A DNA stretch of 64,000 bases from Clostridiales bacterium COT073_COT-073 (GCA_003858485.1 RQYD01000012.1:16270-80269), one strand, 5' to 3'; positions 1 to 8,902 are shown, counted from the first letter of the stretch. Notes: generated by a model from the letters alone, not told the origin. Numbers and translations: made by a program.

Positions 1-1692
1 AATGGTCGGGATCACCGTCAAAGGATAAAATAAATTCGTATTGGGAAAAGCACGAACAATTTCTGCCCGGCCTTCACTAAAGCTAATCACCCCGCTGATG
101 CCGCCCGGCACCTGGACAAAGGCCTGGTTTGGCATCAATGTCTGACATTCCGCTCCATATTTTTGACCAATGGCATCCTCGGCTTCAATGGCATAGCCGC
201 CATCGGCCACCTCAATTGCCTGATCGGTCACGATCTGATGCCAGCGAATGTGCCAGCTGCCGCAGGGCACAACTACTGTTATCACACTAACCCCGGACAT
301 TGGCTGATACTTTGTCATGACATAATCATCAGTCACTTTAAATTCTTTTTCTCCCTGATGTGCAACAAAATGATTCCGGCCGGCCGGTGAAACTGCCAGC
401 ACACTATCAAATGCTCCGGCAAGCAGGCTGGTGCCTCTGGACACGCTAAAACCAAACTGATTGGAATAGACTAATTTCTCATATTTGGCAGTGCAGGCAC
501 CATGGTCATTGCGGCAATGCTGGCCAGTTACAAAGGCCTGCAAATGATTATCCGAATCATGGCTGATCAGCATATGCGGATGACTTAATTTTTTTAAGGG
601 CTGATAGGCAAAATCCTCAGGCATAGCCTGCCAAAACGGATGACTCTCCGGTAATGCCAAAATAATAAAGGATTTCAAGGCCCAATATGGCGATCCGCCA
701 CCATTATATACTTCACTCATAAATAAATTGGGATAATGATAGCCTATACTAAGGACCCCTGCCTGATTAAAGATCGGTCGCTTCATCCACTGCTCCAAAT
801 TTCGCAGGACCAGATTTTTCATAACTCCATAACTTAATCCGGTACCGCCGGCAAAGGCTAAGGCTCCAAAAAAGGAATTATGGGCGAATCGGTAAGTTAA
901 GCTCCGGCCAAATGGCAGCTCTCTGCCATCATTGGCAAACCAGTAAACAAAGTCTTTGGCAAAGGCATTACTTTTCTCCAGCATCGAGCGGTAAAAATCC
1001 GGCTCCTTTTCCTGCTTTAGTTTTGCATAAATTAAGCCATAAAAATGAATGGCAAAAGCAACATAATAATCAATCTGCCATGGATTGCCGTCAAAATACC
1101 AACCTTCACCGGTATAACAGCTGTTGATCAAAGCGAAGTCATCCTCCAGGCAAGCCTCCGAATAAGGTAAATCCAGTAACTGAAAGGTCATATTCACTAA
1201 AATTCGAAAATACCGCCAGTTATTTCCATGAACTTGTTTGGAATTAATCCGGTTCAGCCAATGATATAAATTTTGCTGTTCAATTTCCGACCAATCATAA
1301 TACATGCGCTGTGGCGACAAACTGATAGTTACCGCCAAAGCTGCCATTTCTACCATTCGCTGATCAAAATCATTGATTTCTCCCCAGTATTCCGGATGTT
1401 GAGGATTGGTTCCATTTTTAATTCCGGTAATACAGTGCTCTTGCCATTCCTCAATTTCCTGTTGCAATTCTTGACTCAATCCCTGGTTTTCTCCAGCCCA
1501 TAACGGTCCCAAACCCCAAAGGATCCGAGCAAAACCCTCCATCCCGGCAATCCTTCTGCCATAATGCACTCCGCTTGGATTGACTTCCAAATAAGCTTTG
1601 CCCTGACTGTAAAACTTCTTCAATGGGCGAATGATGTCCAAAAGCAGCCGGACCGCATCCTCTCTGGTTTTCAGCAAAACTTCCGTTTTCAT
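1..1692 (-). CDS. DUF2264 domain protein (3' end outside window)
   Basis: The reading frame opens at an ATG at 1692 behind GGAGG and stays open to the window edge, giving about 563 residues without a stop. The N-terminal part, with NPSGVHYGRRIAGMEGFAR followed by ILWGLGPLW near residues 38-65, matches my memory of DUF2264, a family of large bacterial proteins expected to form an alpha/alpha barrel like those of polysaccharide lyases and unsaturated glycoside hydrolases. No signal peptide is seen, so it is probably cytoplasmic. It lies near a DUF4838 gene and sugar-catabolic genes, which fits a role in processing an oligosaccharide or glycoside. The substrate is unknown. Family assignment is fairly sure; function is inference. 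Confidence 0.75.
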   Translation of the reverse strand, partial: MKTEVLLKTREDAVRLLLDIIRPLKKFYSQGKAYLEVNPSGVHYGRRIAGMEGFARILWGLGPLWAGENQGLSQELQQEIEEWQEHCITGIKNGTNPQHPEYWGEINDFDQRMVEMAALAVTISLSPQRMYYDWSEIEQQNLYHWLNRINSKQVHGNNWRYFRILVNMTFQLLDLPYSEACLEDDFALINSCYTGEGWYFDGNPWQIDYYVAFAIHFYGLIYAKLKQEKEPDFYRSMLEKSNAFAKDFVYWFANDGRELPFGRSLTYRFAHNSFFGALAFAGGTGLSYGVMKNLVLRNLEQWMKRPIFNQAGVLSIGYHYPNLFMSEVYNGGGSPYWALKSFIILALPESHPFWQAMPEDFAYQPLKKLSHPHMLISHDSDNHLQAFVTGQHCRNDHGACTAKYEKLVYSNQFGFSVSRGTSLLAGAFDSVLAVSPAGRNHFVAHQGEKEFKVTDDYVMTKYQPMSGVSVITVVVPCGSWHIRWHQIVTDQAIEVADGGYAIEAEDAIGQKYGAECQTLMPNQAFVQVPGGISGVISFSEGRAEIVRAFPNTNLFYPLTVIPTI

Positions 1693-1730
1693 GATTCCCT
1701 CCTTATTGAAATGACTGATGTGAATATTAA

Positions 1731-1930
1731 TAACTCAACTTTCCCACAGTCTTTTTTGGCCCTATCCCGCTCTGAAGAGCGGGCACATGGTTTCCACTTT
1801 CGCAACTTGCTTCGCAAGATTGCTTTCGTTCTCACCCATTTAACGTGCCTTTCGCCACTTACTTCGTAAGATGGCTTGCGGTTGCACACCTAAAAAAGAC
1901 TGTTCCAGAGAACGTGGGAAAGTTGAGTTA
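1731..1930. repeat. Composite inverted-repeat element, copy A
   Basis: The element begins with AACTCAACTTTCCCAC and AGTCTTTTTTGGC, and ends with the inverse, CTAAAAAAGACTGTTCC then GTGGGAAAGTTGAGTT. The interior holds copies of a small hairpin unit of the type CGCAACTTGCTTCGCAAGATTGC. Other copies lie near 1.93, 34.2, 55.9, 57.3 and 57.9 kb. It carries no plausible gene. Behaviour as a miniature mobile element is inferred from the terminal inverted repeats and dispersion. Confidence 0.85.
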
Positions 1931-1931
1931 A

Positions 1932-2078
1932 TAACTCAACTTTCCCACCATCTTTTTTGCCCATCCCGCTCCTGACAGCGGACACACGAGGCCATCCGCT
2001 TTCGCCACTTACTTCGTAAGGTGGCTTGCGCAGCACATGCCTAAAAAGACTGTTCTGGAGAATGGGGGAAAGTTAAAT
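1932..2078. repeat. Composite inverted-repeat element, copy B
   Basis: This short, somewhat decayed copy abuts copy A directly, with only a TTAATAACTC junction between them. The left end is intact (AACTCAACTTTCCCACC); the right end has decayed to GGGGGAAAGTTAAATAA. One internal hairpin unit (CGCCACTTACTTCGTAAGGTGGC) remains. Together copies A and B fill the gap between the DUF2264 gene and the isomerase gene. Confidence 0.8.
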
Positions 2079-2111
2079 AATCAGATATTACTCTAATTGA
2101 TTATTAATTCT

Positions 2112-3143
2112 TCAGACTTCAAAAAAATCCTTTAAATTCCAGGGGGAATAAATGCCACGTGGAGTAACTACTCCGGAACAGTATTGTGGCGGTGTAATAT
2201 CAAAGGCAGGATAGTAGGCTTTGACATTTTCCTTGGTCACCCGAATTCCCATATGCTGCCGTACTTCCTCTGTATTTCTTTCCTCAATTTTAACACTGTC
2301 AATGGTTTGATGCTGCTGGTTTGGACTACCGGTTACAAAATATGGTATTTTATGATAAAAAGCCGCCAATGCAATTTGAAAAGTTCCCACTTTATTGACA
2401 ACATATCCATCCATAGTAATGACATCGGCCGCTGAAGTAAATACATCAACTCCTTCTCTGCCCATAATGTAGGCCGGCATATTATCACTGATGACATGTA
2501 CCGGATAACCCATATCACTGATCACACTGGCGGTTAACCGCGCTCCTTGCAGATATGGTCTGGTTTCCGGACAAATAAAACAAATTTCTTTCTGTTGTTT
2601 TTGGCATTCCAGCAGCATCATGCCGACAATCGTTTCGGCAAAGCACTGAGTCATCACTGTACCACTGTGTGGAAACTTATGGACTAAATGCCGGGCAATC
2701 ATTTTAATCTTATGATATCTTTGGTTGACATTATCAAGGGCAAAAGCAAATGCTGCCTGTAAAGGGTCTTCGCCTGCCTCCAATGCCCGCTCAATTGCCT
2801 GATAAGAAGTCTCAGTAATAACTTTCATTTTCTGCGCAGTGGTAGGCCGGGCGTTGGCCAATATCTGGGCTGCTGTTTTGGTAAATTCTTTAATATTTTT
2901 ACCTTTTTGTCTGGCTTCATCAACTGCCAGAACCATGCCCATCGCTGCCGCCAAATATGGACCACCGCTCTGGGTGACCATATCCGCAATTGCCTGGGCT
3001 ACTTGCTGATAATTATAACAGGTAACATATTCCTGACGATACGGATATACCCGCCGGTCTAAAATCTGCACACGCCCCTGTTCATACCAGGCAATATTTT
3101 CATATTGCAGCAAAAATGCTAAACCCTGATCTAATCTTTCCAT
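2112..3143 (-). CDS. mtnA: MtnA-like aldose-1-phosphate isomerase (5-deoxyribose / methylthioribose-1-P)
   Basis: A 343-residue member of the eIF2B-alpha / MtnA family, which isomerises 5-methylthioribose-1-phosphate or 5-deoxyribose-1-phosphate to the ribulose form. The family block ETRPYLQGARLTA is at 193-205, followed by ISDNMPAYIMG and NKVGT (250-254). The catalytic pair appears kept as Cys167 (in TQC) and Asp240 (in SAAD). Some motifs differ from textbook MtnA (TQCF for THCN, ITMDGYVV for IAANGDVA), so the true substrate could be a related sugar phosphate. It is the last gene of a kinase-aldolase-isomerase run, 35 bp after the aldolase. The start has AGGGAGG just upstream. I infer a DHAP-shunt enzyme; the order and partners support this more than the isomerase sequence alone. 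Confidence 0.78.
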   Translation of the reverse strand: MERLDQGLAFLLQYENIAWYEQGRVQILDRRVYPYRQEYVTCYNYQQVAQAIADMVTQSGGPYLAAAMGMVLAVDEARQKGKNIKEFTKTAAQILANARPTTAQKMKVITETSYQAIERALEAGEDPLQAAFAFALDNVNQRYHKIKMIARHLVHKFPHSGTVMTQCFAETIVGMMLLECQKQQKEICFICPETRPYLQGARLTASVISDMGYPVHVISDNMPAYIMGREGVDVFTSAADVITMDGYVVNKVGTFQIALAAFYHKIPYFVTGSPNQQHQTIDSVKIEERNTEEVRQHMGIRVTKENVKAYYPAFDITPPQYCSGVVTPRGIYSPWNLKDFFEV

Positions 3144-3178
3144 TTTTTCCTCCCTATTCTTGTAGGAAAATTTCCTTC

Positions 3179-3802
3179 CTATATGCCCTTCATTTGCATT
3201 TCTATTTCTGTTGGAATCAGCTTTGGTTCTCCGTTTATTCTGGCCAAAGTAGCAATCTTCGCTGCATCCTCCATATATTCTGCACGGATAAAAGCTCTTT
3301 CAATGGTGTCGCCAACGGTCACAACTCCATGATTATTCAGTAAACATCCATTTTTCCCATTTAAGCCTTTGGCCACAGCCTGAGCCAATTCTTCTGTTCC
3401 CGGTAGTTGAAGTGGCACACAATTAACGGTTCCTCCCAAAAACGGAATCATCTCAATTAAAACTAAGGGAATCGGTTCCTGGCAAACCGCAAACGAGGTT
3501 GCATAGGGAGAATGTGTATGAACCACGCTGTATACTTGCGAATTTTCTAAATAGATTGCTAAATGCATTTTCATTTCCGAAGAAGGTTTCCTGTTTCCTT
3601 CAACAGTTGCTCCGGTCAAATCCACCACTACAATGTCCTCAATGCTCATATCCTCATAGCGAATACTGGATGGCGTAATAACCACTACTTTTTCTTCTGG
3701 TAAATAAATACTTAAATTCCCGCTGGTACCTGCAAATAATCCTTCGGCATAAGCTCTTTTTGACCAAAAAAGTACTTTTTCTTTCGCTTCTGATATTTTC
3801 AT
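3179..3802 (-). CDS. Class II (zinc) aldolase, FucA/AraD family, DHAP-shunt type
   Basis: A 207-residue zinc aldolase of the fuculose-1-phosphate aldolase family, close to the usual family length. Expected zinc ligands are visible as His95 and His97 (VHTHSPYAT) and His158 (NNHGVV), and the catalytic glutamate as Glu76 in PSSEMKMH. GTSGNLS near residue 25 is the usual phosphate-binding stretch. In known DHAP shunts this enzyme (Ald2/DrdA) splits 5-deoxyribulose- or methylthioribulose-1-phosphate into dihydroxyacetone phosphate and an aldehyde. Neighbouring kinase and isomerase genes on the same strand, separated by 22 and 35 bp, make that role likely here. A simple fuculose or rhamnulose phosphate aldolase is the alternative, but no matching isomerase or kinase for those sugars is present. 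Confidence 0.85.
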   Translation of the reverse strand: MKISEAKEKVLFWSKRAYAEGLFAGTSGNLSIYLPEEKVVVITPSSIRYEDMSIEDIVVVDLTGATVEGNRKPSSEMKMHLAIYLENSQVYSVVHTHSPYATSFAVCQEPIPLVLIEMIPFLGGTVNCVPLQLPGTEELAQAVAKGLNGKNGCLLNNHGVVTVGDTIERAFIRAEYMEDAAKIATLARINGEPKLIPTEIEMQMKGI

Positions 3803-3824
3803 ACTTCCACCTTTCTATTACCTT

Positions 3825-5054
3825 TTACTTCATTTCCCTTTCCGCTAAAGCACAAGCTTCCGCTAAAGCAGCTGTATAGTTTTCAGCTGCTTTAATTTGT
3901 GTCCGATTAACAATTAAATTTCTACCCAGCATTAATAGAATCCTTTCTGCCAGTGCTTTTTGATTCTTATCCTGGATTGATTCAATATCTTTGACTTTGG
4001 CAATTCCAATAATCCGGCGATTGATTTCCAGCCCGGCATAACCGGCCGTATCTTCTAAAATCAAGTGCAACAGCCATTGCCGGTAATCCTGACTTTTTTC
4101 CATGGCATCTGTCACATTTTCCTGAAAATATAATAAAAATTTCTTCGTAAAATCAGTTATGATTCCCATTACTGTATTTTCGATCCACTGACGAAAATAC
4201 TTTGATTGTTCCGAACCGGGATTTAGCACATAGGAACGAATATGCGCAAAAAACAAATTGGCTATCACATTGCCAATATCATAACCAATAGGTGCATAAC
4301 AGGCAAACTCCGGATCAATTATTTTCATTCCTGTTTGGTTAATAAAAATCGAACCGGAATGTAAATCACCATGCAGCAAAGCTTGAGTTTCATTTTTAAA
4401 TTTATATTTTAACTTTGCAGCTTCCAGTAAAAGCTGTTGATCCATCTGAAAATGATTGTACAAATAAGGCAAATTAACTTCTTCGATTGGCGCCTGAGCA
4501 TATTTTTCCCGATAAGGATTGGTTAAGACCAATCTTTCCGTAATATCACAGGCATCGACATTGGTGTATTTTTGAACCTGTTTTCGTTTAAACATTGGTC
4601 CAACAAAACTATCCATTGTACTGACAATAGTTTTGATTATAAATTCCACAATTTTTTGGCTGAAAAAAGGAAAGCTTTTTTCTTCCATCAAGGCAAAGCG
4701 CATATTTTGATAGGCCTTTAAATCCTCCATCACAATACAAGTCATAATTTCATCATAATGAAAAATTTGGGGTACCATGTCCGGACATTTTTCCGCCTCA
4801 AAGCGCAACAATTCAAATTCGATTTTATTGCGCTTCTGCCCGATTTTTCTGGATGAACGGGTATACTTATCGGCTTGCTTGACAATAACGGAACGACCAC
4901 TTCCTTGATCAGTTACCCGATAGACATAGTTCATATTGCCATCGCCGATTTCCTTGGCTATCAGTTTATTTTCCTGCGCTGTAAAAAAAAGTTGTTTGGC
5001 TTTTAAATAGTCAATTACTTCTTGCTCATTCATTTTAAAATGCGATGTATACAT
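3825..5054 (-). CDS. mtnK: MtnK-like 5-methylthioribose / 5-deoxyribose kinase
   Basis: A 409-residue sugar kinase of the protein-kinase-like APH fold. EIGDGNMNYVYRV near 35-47 is the MtnK nucleotide loop, HGDLHSGS (228-235) the catalytic loop and IDPEF (246-250) the metal-binding motif, all close to MtnK; length is typical. I use the ATG at 5054, preceded by AGAGGTT, rather than an upstream GTG at 5102. The product would phosphorylate methylthioribose or 5-deoxyribose at C1 and feed the isomerase and aldolase downstream. No MtnB, MtnW or MtnD gene of the full methionine salvage pathway is beside it, which favours disposal of 5-deoxyribose or methylthioribose to DHAP. Genes encoding nucleosidases would be expected elsewhere. 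Confidence 0.88.
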   Translation of the reverse strand: MYTSHFKMNEQEVIDYLKAKQLFFTAQENKLIAKEIGDGNMNYVYRVTDQGSGRSVIVKQADKYTRSSRKIGQKRNKIEFELLRFEAEKCPDMVPQIFHYDEIMTCIVMEDLKAYQNMRFALMEEKSFPFFSQKIVEFIIKTIVSTMDSFVGPMFKRKQVQKYTNVDACDITERLVLTNPYREKYAQAPIEEVNLPYLYNHFQMDQQLLLEAAKLKYKFKNETQALLHGDLHSGSIFINQTGMKIIDPEFACYAPIGYDIGNVIANLFFAHIRSYVLNPGSEQSKYFRQWIENTVMGIITDFTKKFLLYFQENVTDAMEKSQDYRQWLLHLILEDTAGYAGLEINRRIIGIAKVKDIESIQDKNQKALAERILLMLGRNLIVNRTQIKAAENYTAALAEACALAEREMK

Positions 5055-5117
5055 AATTTTAACCTCTAATTTTCTGTCAAATAATTCTATGATCAAAATC
5101 ACATCATTCGCTTACCT

Positions 5118-5900
5118 CTAAGCAAATCGCCAAATATTATAAGCATTTATCACCAGTAAAATAATCATCAGGCCAATAAACAATTTGTCCACCACTTTAT
5201 TGTCAATCTTTTTATTAATTGCCCGTCCGGCAATGCTGCCGCTGATACCTCCAATCACTGTAATTGCCAGTATCCAGGAACTGAATGCCGGTACTTTTCC
5301 GGTAACAATCACACCAATTAAACTGGCCAATTGTGAGAAGAAGATAATATACAGCGAATTGGCTGCTGCCATTTTTGTCTGCATAGAAAAGAAATAAAAT
5401 AAGACTACCAAATTCATCGGGCCACCGCCAATTCCCAAAAATGCAGAAATCATACCCAGGCAAAAACCGATCAGGCCACTGACTAAAGGATTTTTAATCT
5501 GCCGGGTTTTAATTTTATCCTTACGAATGGTATAAATTAAAGTTCCTAAGGTAATCAGCAAAAGGCAAATAGCCTGAACCATTCCAACTTTTTCCCGATT
5601 AGAAGTTAAATTGGCAACAATATCAAACAATTCCTTACCGGCAATTCCACCCAGCACTGCTCCAATTGCCAGTGGAAATCCCGTTTTTCCATCAACCTGT
5701 GAATCCCCTGCCAGTTTTGCCTTAATCACCGAATAAGAGGACATCGCCAGTACTGTACAGCCTGACAAAAAGCTAATCGTTGCCACACTCATCATTCCAA
5801 AAGAATCCAGAGTTGGCTTAATAATCACTCCACCGCCAATCCCACAAATTGCCCCAATAATCGAAGCCAAAAAGGCTACCAAAAAAAAGATGATTTCCAT
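5118..5900 (-). CDS. TauE/SafE family membrane permease
   Basis: A 260-residue, very hydrophobic protein with about eight predicted membrane segments. The two internally related glycine motifs, AICGIGGGVIIKPTLD near residue 20 and AFLGIGGGPMNLVVL near 155, are hallmarks of the TauE/SafE (DUF81) family, which moves sulfite, sulfoacetate and other small organic anions, usually outward. It is the first gene of the kinase-aldolase-isomerase unit, with its stop about 64 bp before the kinase start. Export of a pathway waste product, for example an aldehyde-derived acid or a sulfur compound, is a reasonable inference but the substrate is unknown. The ATG follows AGGGAGG. Confidence 0.85.
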   Translation of the reverse strand: MEIIFFLVAFLASIIGAICGIGGGVIIKPTLDSFGMMSVATISFLSGCTVLAMSSYSVIKAKLAGDSQVDGKTGFPLAIGAVLGGIAGKELFDIVANLTSNREKVGMVQAICLLLITLGTLIYTIRKDKIKTRQIKNPLVSGLIGFCLGMISAFLGIGGGPMNLVVLFYFFSMQTKMAAANSLYIIFFSQLASLIGVIVTGKVPAFSSWILAITVIGGISGSIAGRAINKKIDNKVVDKLFIGLMIILLVINAYNIWRFA

Positions 5901-5965
5901 ATGTCCTCCCTGTTCTCTACATAATCTGTAATTTTCTTTATTTCAATGGTTTGGTTTTGTTATCC

Positions 5966-5980
5966 ACTCAACTTTCCCAC
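5966..5980. repeat. Solo terminus of the composite inverted-repeat element
   Basis: ACTCAACTTTCCCAC matches the terminal 15 bases of the dispersed element, but no second end or interior is present nearby. It lies about 65 bp upstream of the permease gene and is probably a remnant of an old insertion. Confidence 0.6.
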
Positions 5981-6018
5981 ATTTTGTTTAATCAAATGAA
6001 CACTTTTAAATAATATAA

Positions 6019-6050
6019 GCCAATCCTTGTCGAAGATAACCAGGATTGGC
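6019..6050. terminator. Hairpin between larA-family gene and permease operon
   Basis: GCCAATCCT and AGGATTGGC form a perfect 9-bp stem with a 14-base loop. There is no strong T-run on either strand, so termination is not certain. It lies downstream of the leftward larA-family gene and may end or stabilise that transcript. Confidence 0.4.
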
Positions 6051-6059
6051 ATTTATGCA

Positions 6060-6199
6060 TCTTGCTACACATCCCTACGGGATGTGTTACGCAAGCTCAA
6101 GTTCTGCGGAATGTAGCTTCGCTTCCCTACTTTGCCCGCTACGCAAGTCTTCGCCTTGCTGTACGCGGGCTGCGGAATGTAGCGAAGCTACATTCCGCA
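6060..6199. repeat. Cluster of three adjacent palindromes (REP-like)
   Basis: Three hairpins lie side by side: ACACATCCC with GGGATGTGT inside a CTTGC/GCAAG outer stem (about 6063-6094); a CCCGC...GCGGG structure with GCAAG/CTTGC inside (about 6137-6170); and a perfect 12-bp stem GCGGAATGTAGC with GCTACATTCCGC and a 3-base loop at 6172-6198. A half copy, TGCGGAATGTAGC, lies at 6105-6117. The last palindrome supplies the stop codon and final residues of the larA-family gene. Confidence 0.75.
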
Positions 6200-7672
6200 T
6201 GGATGCCCGATATTTGGTTTGTCGGCTTCGTGGTTTGGTTGGTTTTTCATGCACAGGTGAACGGCTGAGGTTTTGAAGGTCAGTGGCAGAGCTAAGATAT
6301 TTGGATTTTCGCCAACAATTTTTTTAGCGTCTTCCAAGGCTTCTTCAAATGTTGCTCTGGTCTTGCAACCCATTCCTCTGGCATAGCCCGGTTCTTGAGC
6401 ACCGACAATATAAATTGCTGCCGTATTCATTTCGGCAATGTGGGCACAGCTGATCATTGAAAAACCATGGAATGGATGGAAAGCATTACAATAACGATAT
6501 TGACGAATAAACTCGGTATCCGTCGCAAAATATTCCCCATAACGGTTTAAATCCGGTAAGATTTGCATTTGGTCATGGCCAAACATATCATATAATTTTC
6601 TGAGATACGGCCATAACTCATCGTGGAAATAACCGTTACACAGGGAAGAACAAATAATCACACAATTATCAGCCAGTACCCGTTTGTGACGGATGACCTG
6701 AGCGGAAATCGCCTGCATAAACATGATCGGATTGGTGCCCATGCCTTCGCCATAATGGAAAAATTGCGGCATGCCAAACACCATAACATTGTATTTCTTC
6801 TCAGCCCAATGCACATAAGTCCGCTTATCCGCTACTTTCCAGCTAAGTGGCTGCATTTCTTTGGCATATCCGCTGAAAATGGCAATTTGTCTGCTTTTAC
6901 TGTCTAAAACGGCATCACAGCAGAAAAATTTCTTACCCATTTTTTCTTCCATATGCATACTGATCTCATCAAATTTAGAGCGCATTAAACTACTACCGCT
7001 AACCGGTGTAAAGTCCGGGCGATGCATCACGCTTGGCACATGGTGGCTGGCAATACTCTTCCAGTGGGTAATACCGGTGGCTGAATGTTTATAGCCGCCG
7101 CTATATCCGCCATATGGATTGCCCTGAGTATGTCCAATCATAATGACCACATCCGCATCATAAACATATTTATTCATAATAACCGGATCACCACGGCGAG
7201 TCGTGCCAAGATCGACTAAATGATCATAGTCCTCACTATCATGATTGATAATTTGACCGGTATGCCAAAATTCATTAAATAATTCTTTGCCCAGCACCCC
7301 TTCAATTTCTTCTTTGGTATTTTTCCGATGTAAGCCATTGGAGCACAACAATAGAATATCTTCTTTACGGACACCAACCGAATAAAGCTCATTCAGTGCC
7401 AGACGAATGGACAGCTTACGGTGTGAAGTCGGTTGCTCTCCACCTTTTACTCTATCCGGAAATACAATTACGACCTTACTTCCTTCTTTGGCCAACTCGG
7501 TTAGTGGCGGCATCCCAATTGGGTTACGCAGACTTTTCAAAGTTTCTTCTTCTAATTTATCCTCCGGAATATGATCCGGATCCGGCACTGTTACACCGGG
7601 GATAAATACATCTGTATTATCCGGTAAATTGGCCGCCATCGTCCCTTTTCCATATTCAAATTCTAATCTCAT
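6188..7672 (-). CDS. larA: LarA-family nickel-pincer racemase/epimerase
   Basis: A 494-residue protein of the LarA (DUF2088) family, whose characterised members use a nickel-pincer nucleotide to racemise or epimerise alpha-hydroxy acids, including lactate, malate and aldonates. Likely cofactor and catalytic residues are visible: His115 in SNGLHR, His181 and Lys195 in the stretch IGHTQGNPYGGYSGGYKH, and His203/His210 just after. The start used is the ATG at 7672 behind GAAAGGTGA; an ORF extension to 7852 lacks a ribosome site. At about 490 residues it is longer than lactate racemase (about 425). It sits in a sugar cluster, not with larBCE, so an aldonate epimerase is a better guess than lactate racemase. 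The last residues (PCGM) and stop lie inside a palindromic repeat. Confidence 0.82.
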   Translation of the reverse strand: MRLEFEYGKGTMAANLPDNTDVFIPGVTVPDPDHIPEDKLEEETLKSLRNPIGMPPLTELAKEGSKVVIVFPDRVKGGEQPTSHRKLSIRLALNELYSVGVRKEDILLLCSNGLHRKNTKEEIEGVLGKELFNEFWHTGQIINHDSEDYDHLVDLGTTRRGDPVIMNKYVYDADVVIMIGHTQGNPYGGYSGGYKHSATGITHWKSIASHHVPSVMHRPDFTPVSGSSLMRSKFDEISMHMEEKMGKKFFCCDAVLDSKSRQIAIFSGYAKEMQPLSWKVADKRTYVHWAEKKYNVMVFGMPQFFHYGEGMGTNPIMFMQAISAQVIRHKRVLADNCVIICSSLCNGYFHDELWPYLRKLYDMFGHDQMQILPDLNRYGEYFATDTEFIRQYRYCNAFHPFHGFSMISCAHIAEMNTAAIYIVGAQEPGYARGMGCKTRATFEEALEDAKKIVGENPNILALPLTFKTSAVHLCMKNQPNHEADKPNIGHPCGM

Positions 7673-7957
7673 TGAATTCACCTTTCTTTTTAATTGATTG
7701 GTTTCATTTTCTAAATTACCTAAATTGCCACATTCCTGGAATCGTGTTTTTATATGTATAAGCGTAAGTTGGCTGACCTGCCCAAACAGAAATGCAAAGC
7801 ATTTGACAGGCAGGATTGCATACCCGATCAAAAACACAGAGTGTTTCGGCAAAACCGGTCAGGCACTGGCACAGGTCATCTTGCAAAACAAGCCGCAAAA
7901 AGCTGAAATGCATATGCCAATCCTACCCAAACAGCACAGCTATATTTTTAAATAAAT

Positions 7958-8779
7958 CTACGATAAATAGGTATGAATAATTTCCAGATATCCATCCGGG
8001 TAAAAGCCAAAACCTTCTCCAAATTTGGTCAAAGCAATCAGTCCACCGGAAATTTCCGGAATGCGGGCCAACATTTGAGCATTTTCTACTTTTAATCCCC
8101 CGCCATAGACAATATCCATCCCGGCTGATATCTCTTTTACAAACCGGGCAATCATTTGAATATAATCCTTATCCGGTGGTGTTTTGCCTGGTCCGATTGC
8201 CCAAATCGGCTCATATGCAAGTACTACTTTGCTTTGATCAACATCTGCCAGACCCACTTCAATCTGTTCACGAATTACCTCTTGCCAGCGGTCTTGCTCT
8301 TCTGCCTTCTCTCCAATACAATATAGCACTTTCAAGCCTGCTTGTAAAGCAGCTTTCACTTCCATATTCAGCAATTGATTGACAGCTGCCGGATTTCCGC
8401 CGGACAAGGTGATCATTTCTTCTTTATCTCGTCTTTCCTCACTATGCCCAATCAGAACACTGTCTGCCCCCAATTCAACTGCTGCTGTCGCTGGCAGATT
8501 AGTGGTAAAAGCTCCGAAATTTCCGCCTTTTTGTACATCTGCCCGAAATACTCCCTGCACTCCAATATGAATGGTGCCATTGTTTACTTTGGCTGCTGAA
8601 AGTAAGTGCGCTTCCGGAAAAAACATAGTAAAATTTGCATCTTCCTTATATTTCACCAATTCCTCCTGGGTTTGGGAAATGATAGTTTCCGCCCAATCTT
8701 GCATACCGGCCAAACGATTCACTCCACCTTTTTCTACTGATACATCAAATCGCTTTAAGTTTAAATAAATTCGCTTCAT
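7958..8779 (-). CDS. Triosephosphate isomerase paralogue
   Basis: A 273-residue TIM-family enzyme interconverting DHAP and glyceraldehyde-3-phosphate or similar triose/tetrose phosphates. Catalytic residues are in place: Lys9 (LNLKRF), His112 in GHSEERRD and Glu190 in AYEPIWAIG, with the mobile loop GPGKTPP at 196-202. It is somewhat divergent from housekeeping TpiA (LNLK for NWKM, GHSEERRD for GHSERR) and about 20 residues longer. I choose the ATG at 8779 with AGGTG six bases upstream over a GTG nine bases earlier. It follows a class II aldolase on the same strand, so it likely serves the triose phosphates made by that aldolase. A specialised pathway isomerase is inferred, not proven. Confidence 0.85.
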   Translation of the reverse strand: MKRIYLNLKRFDVSVEKGGVNRLAGMQDWAETIISQTQEELVKYKEDANFTMFFPEAHLLSAAKVNNGTIHIGVQGVFRADVQKGGNFGAFTTNLPATAAVELGADSVLIGHSEERRDKEEMITLSGGNPAAVNQLLNMEVKAALQAGLKVLYCIGEKAEEQDRWQEVIREQIEVGLADVDQSKVVLAYEPIWAIGPGKTPPDKDYIQMIARFVKEISAGMDIVYGGGLKVENAQMLARIPEISGGLIALTKFGEGFGFYPDGYLEIIHTYLS

Positions 8780-8873
8780 TCTGTACACCTTTCCCTATAT
8801 AGATTTTTCGGTCTTAGTCCATTTTCCCGGTTTCCAACTTTAAGTCCAACAAGAAAATCTGAGATACTGGCAA

Positions 8874-8902
8874 AGCCGCATATACTTCAGGTATATGCGG
8901 CT
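8874..8902. terminator. Perfect hairpin between aldolase and TIM genes
   Basis: AGCCGCATATAC and GTATATGCGGCT pair perfectly over 12 bp with a 5-base loop. No T-run follows on the coding (minus) strand, so it may be an RNA-processing or stabilising structure inside the operon, not a full terminator. Confidence 0.55.

Noticed and set aside
2112..3143. eIF2B-type translation factor
   Set aside because: The MtnA active-site pair and the kinase and aldolase neighbours point to a sugar-phosphate isomerase.
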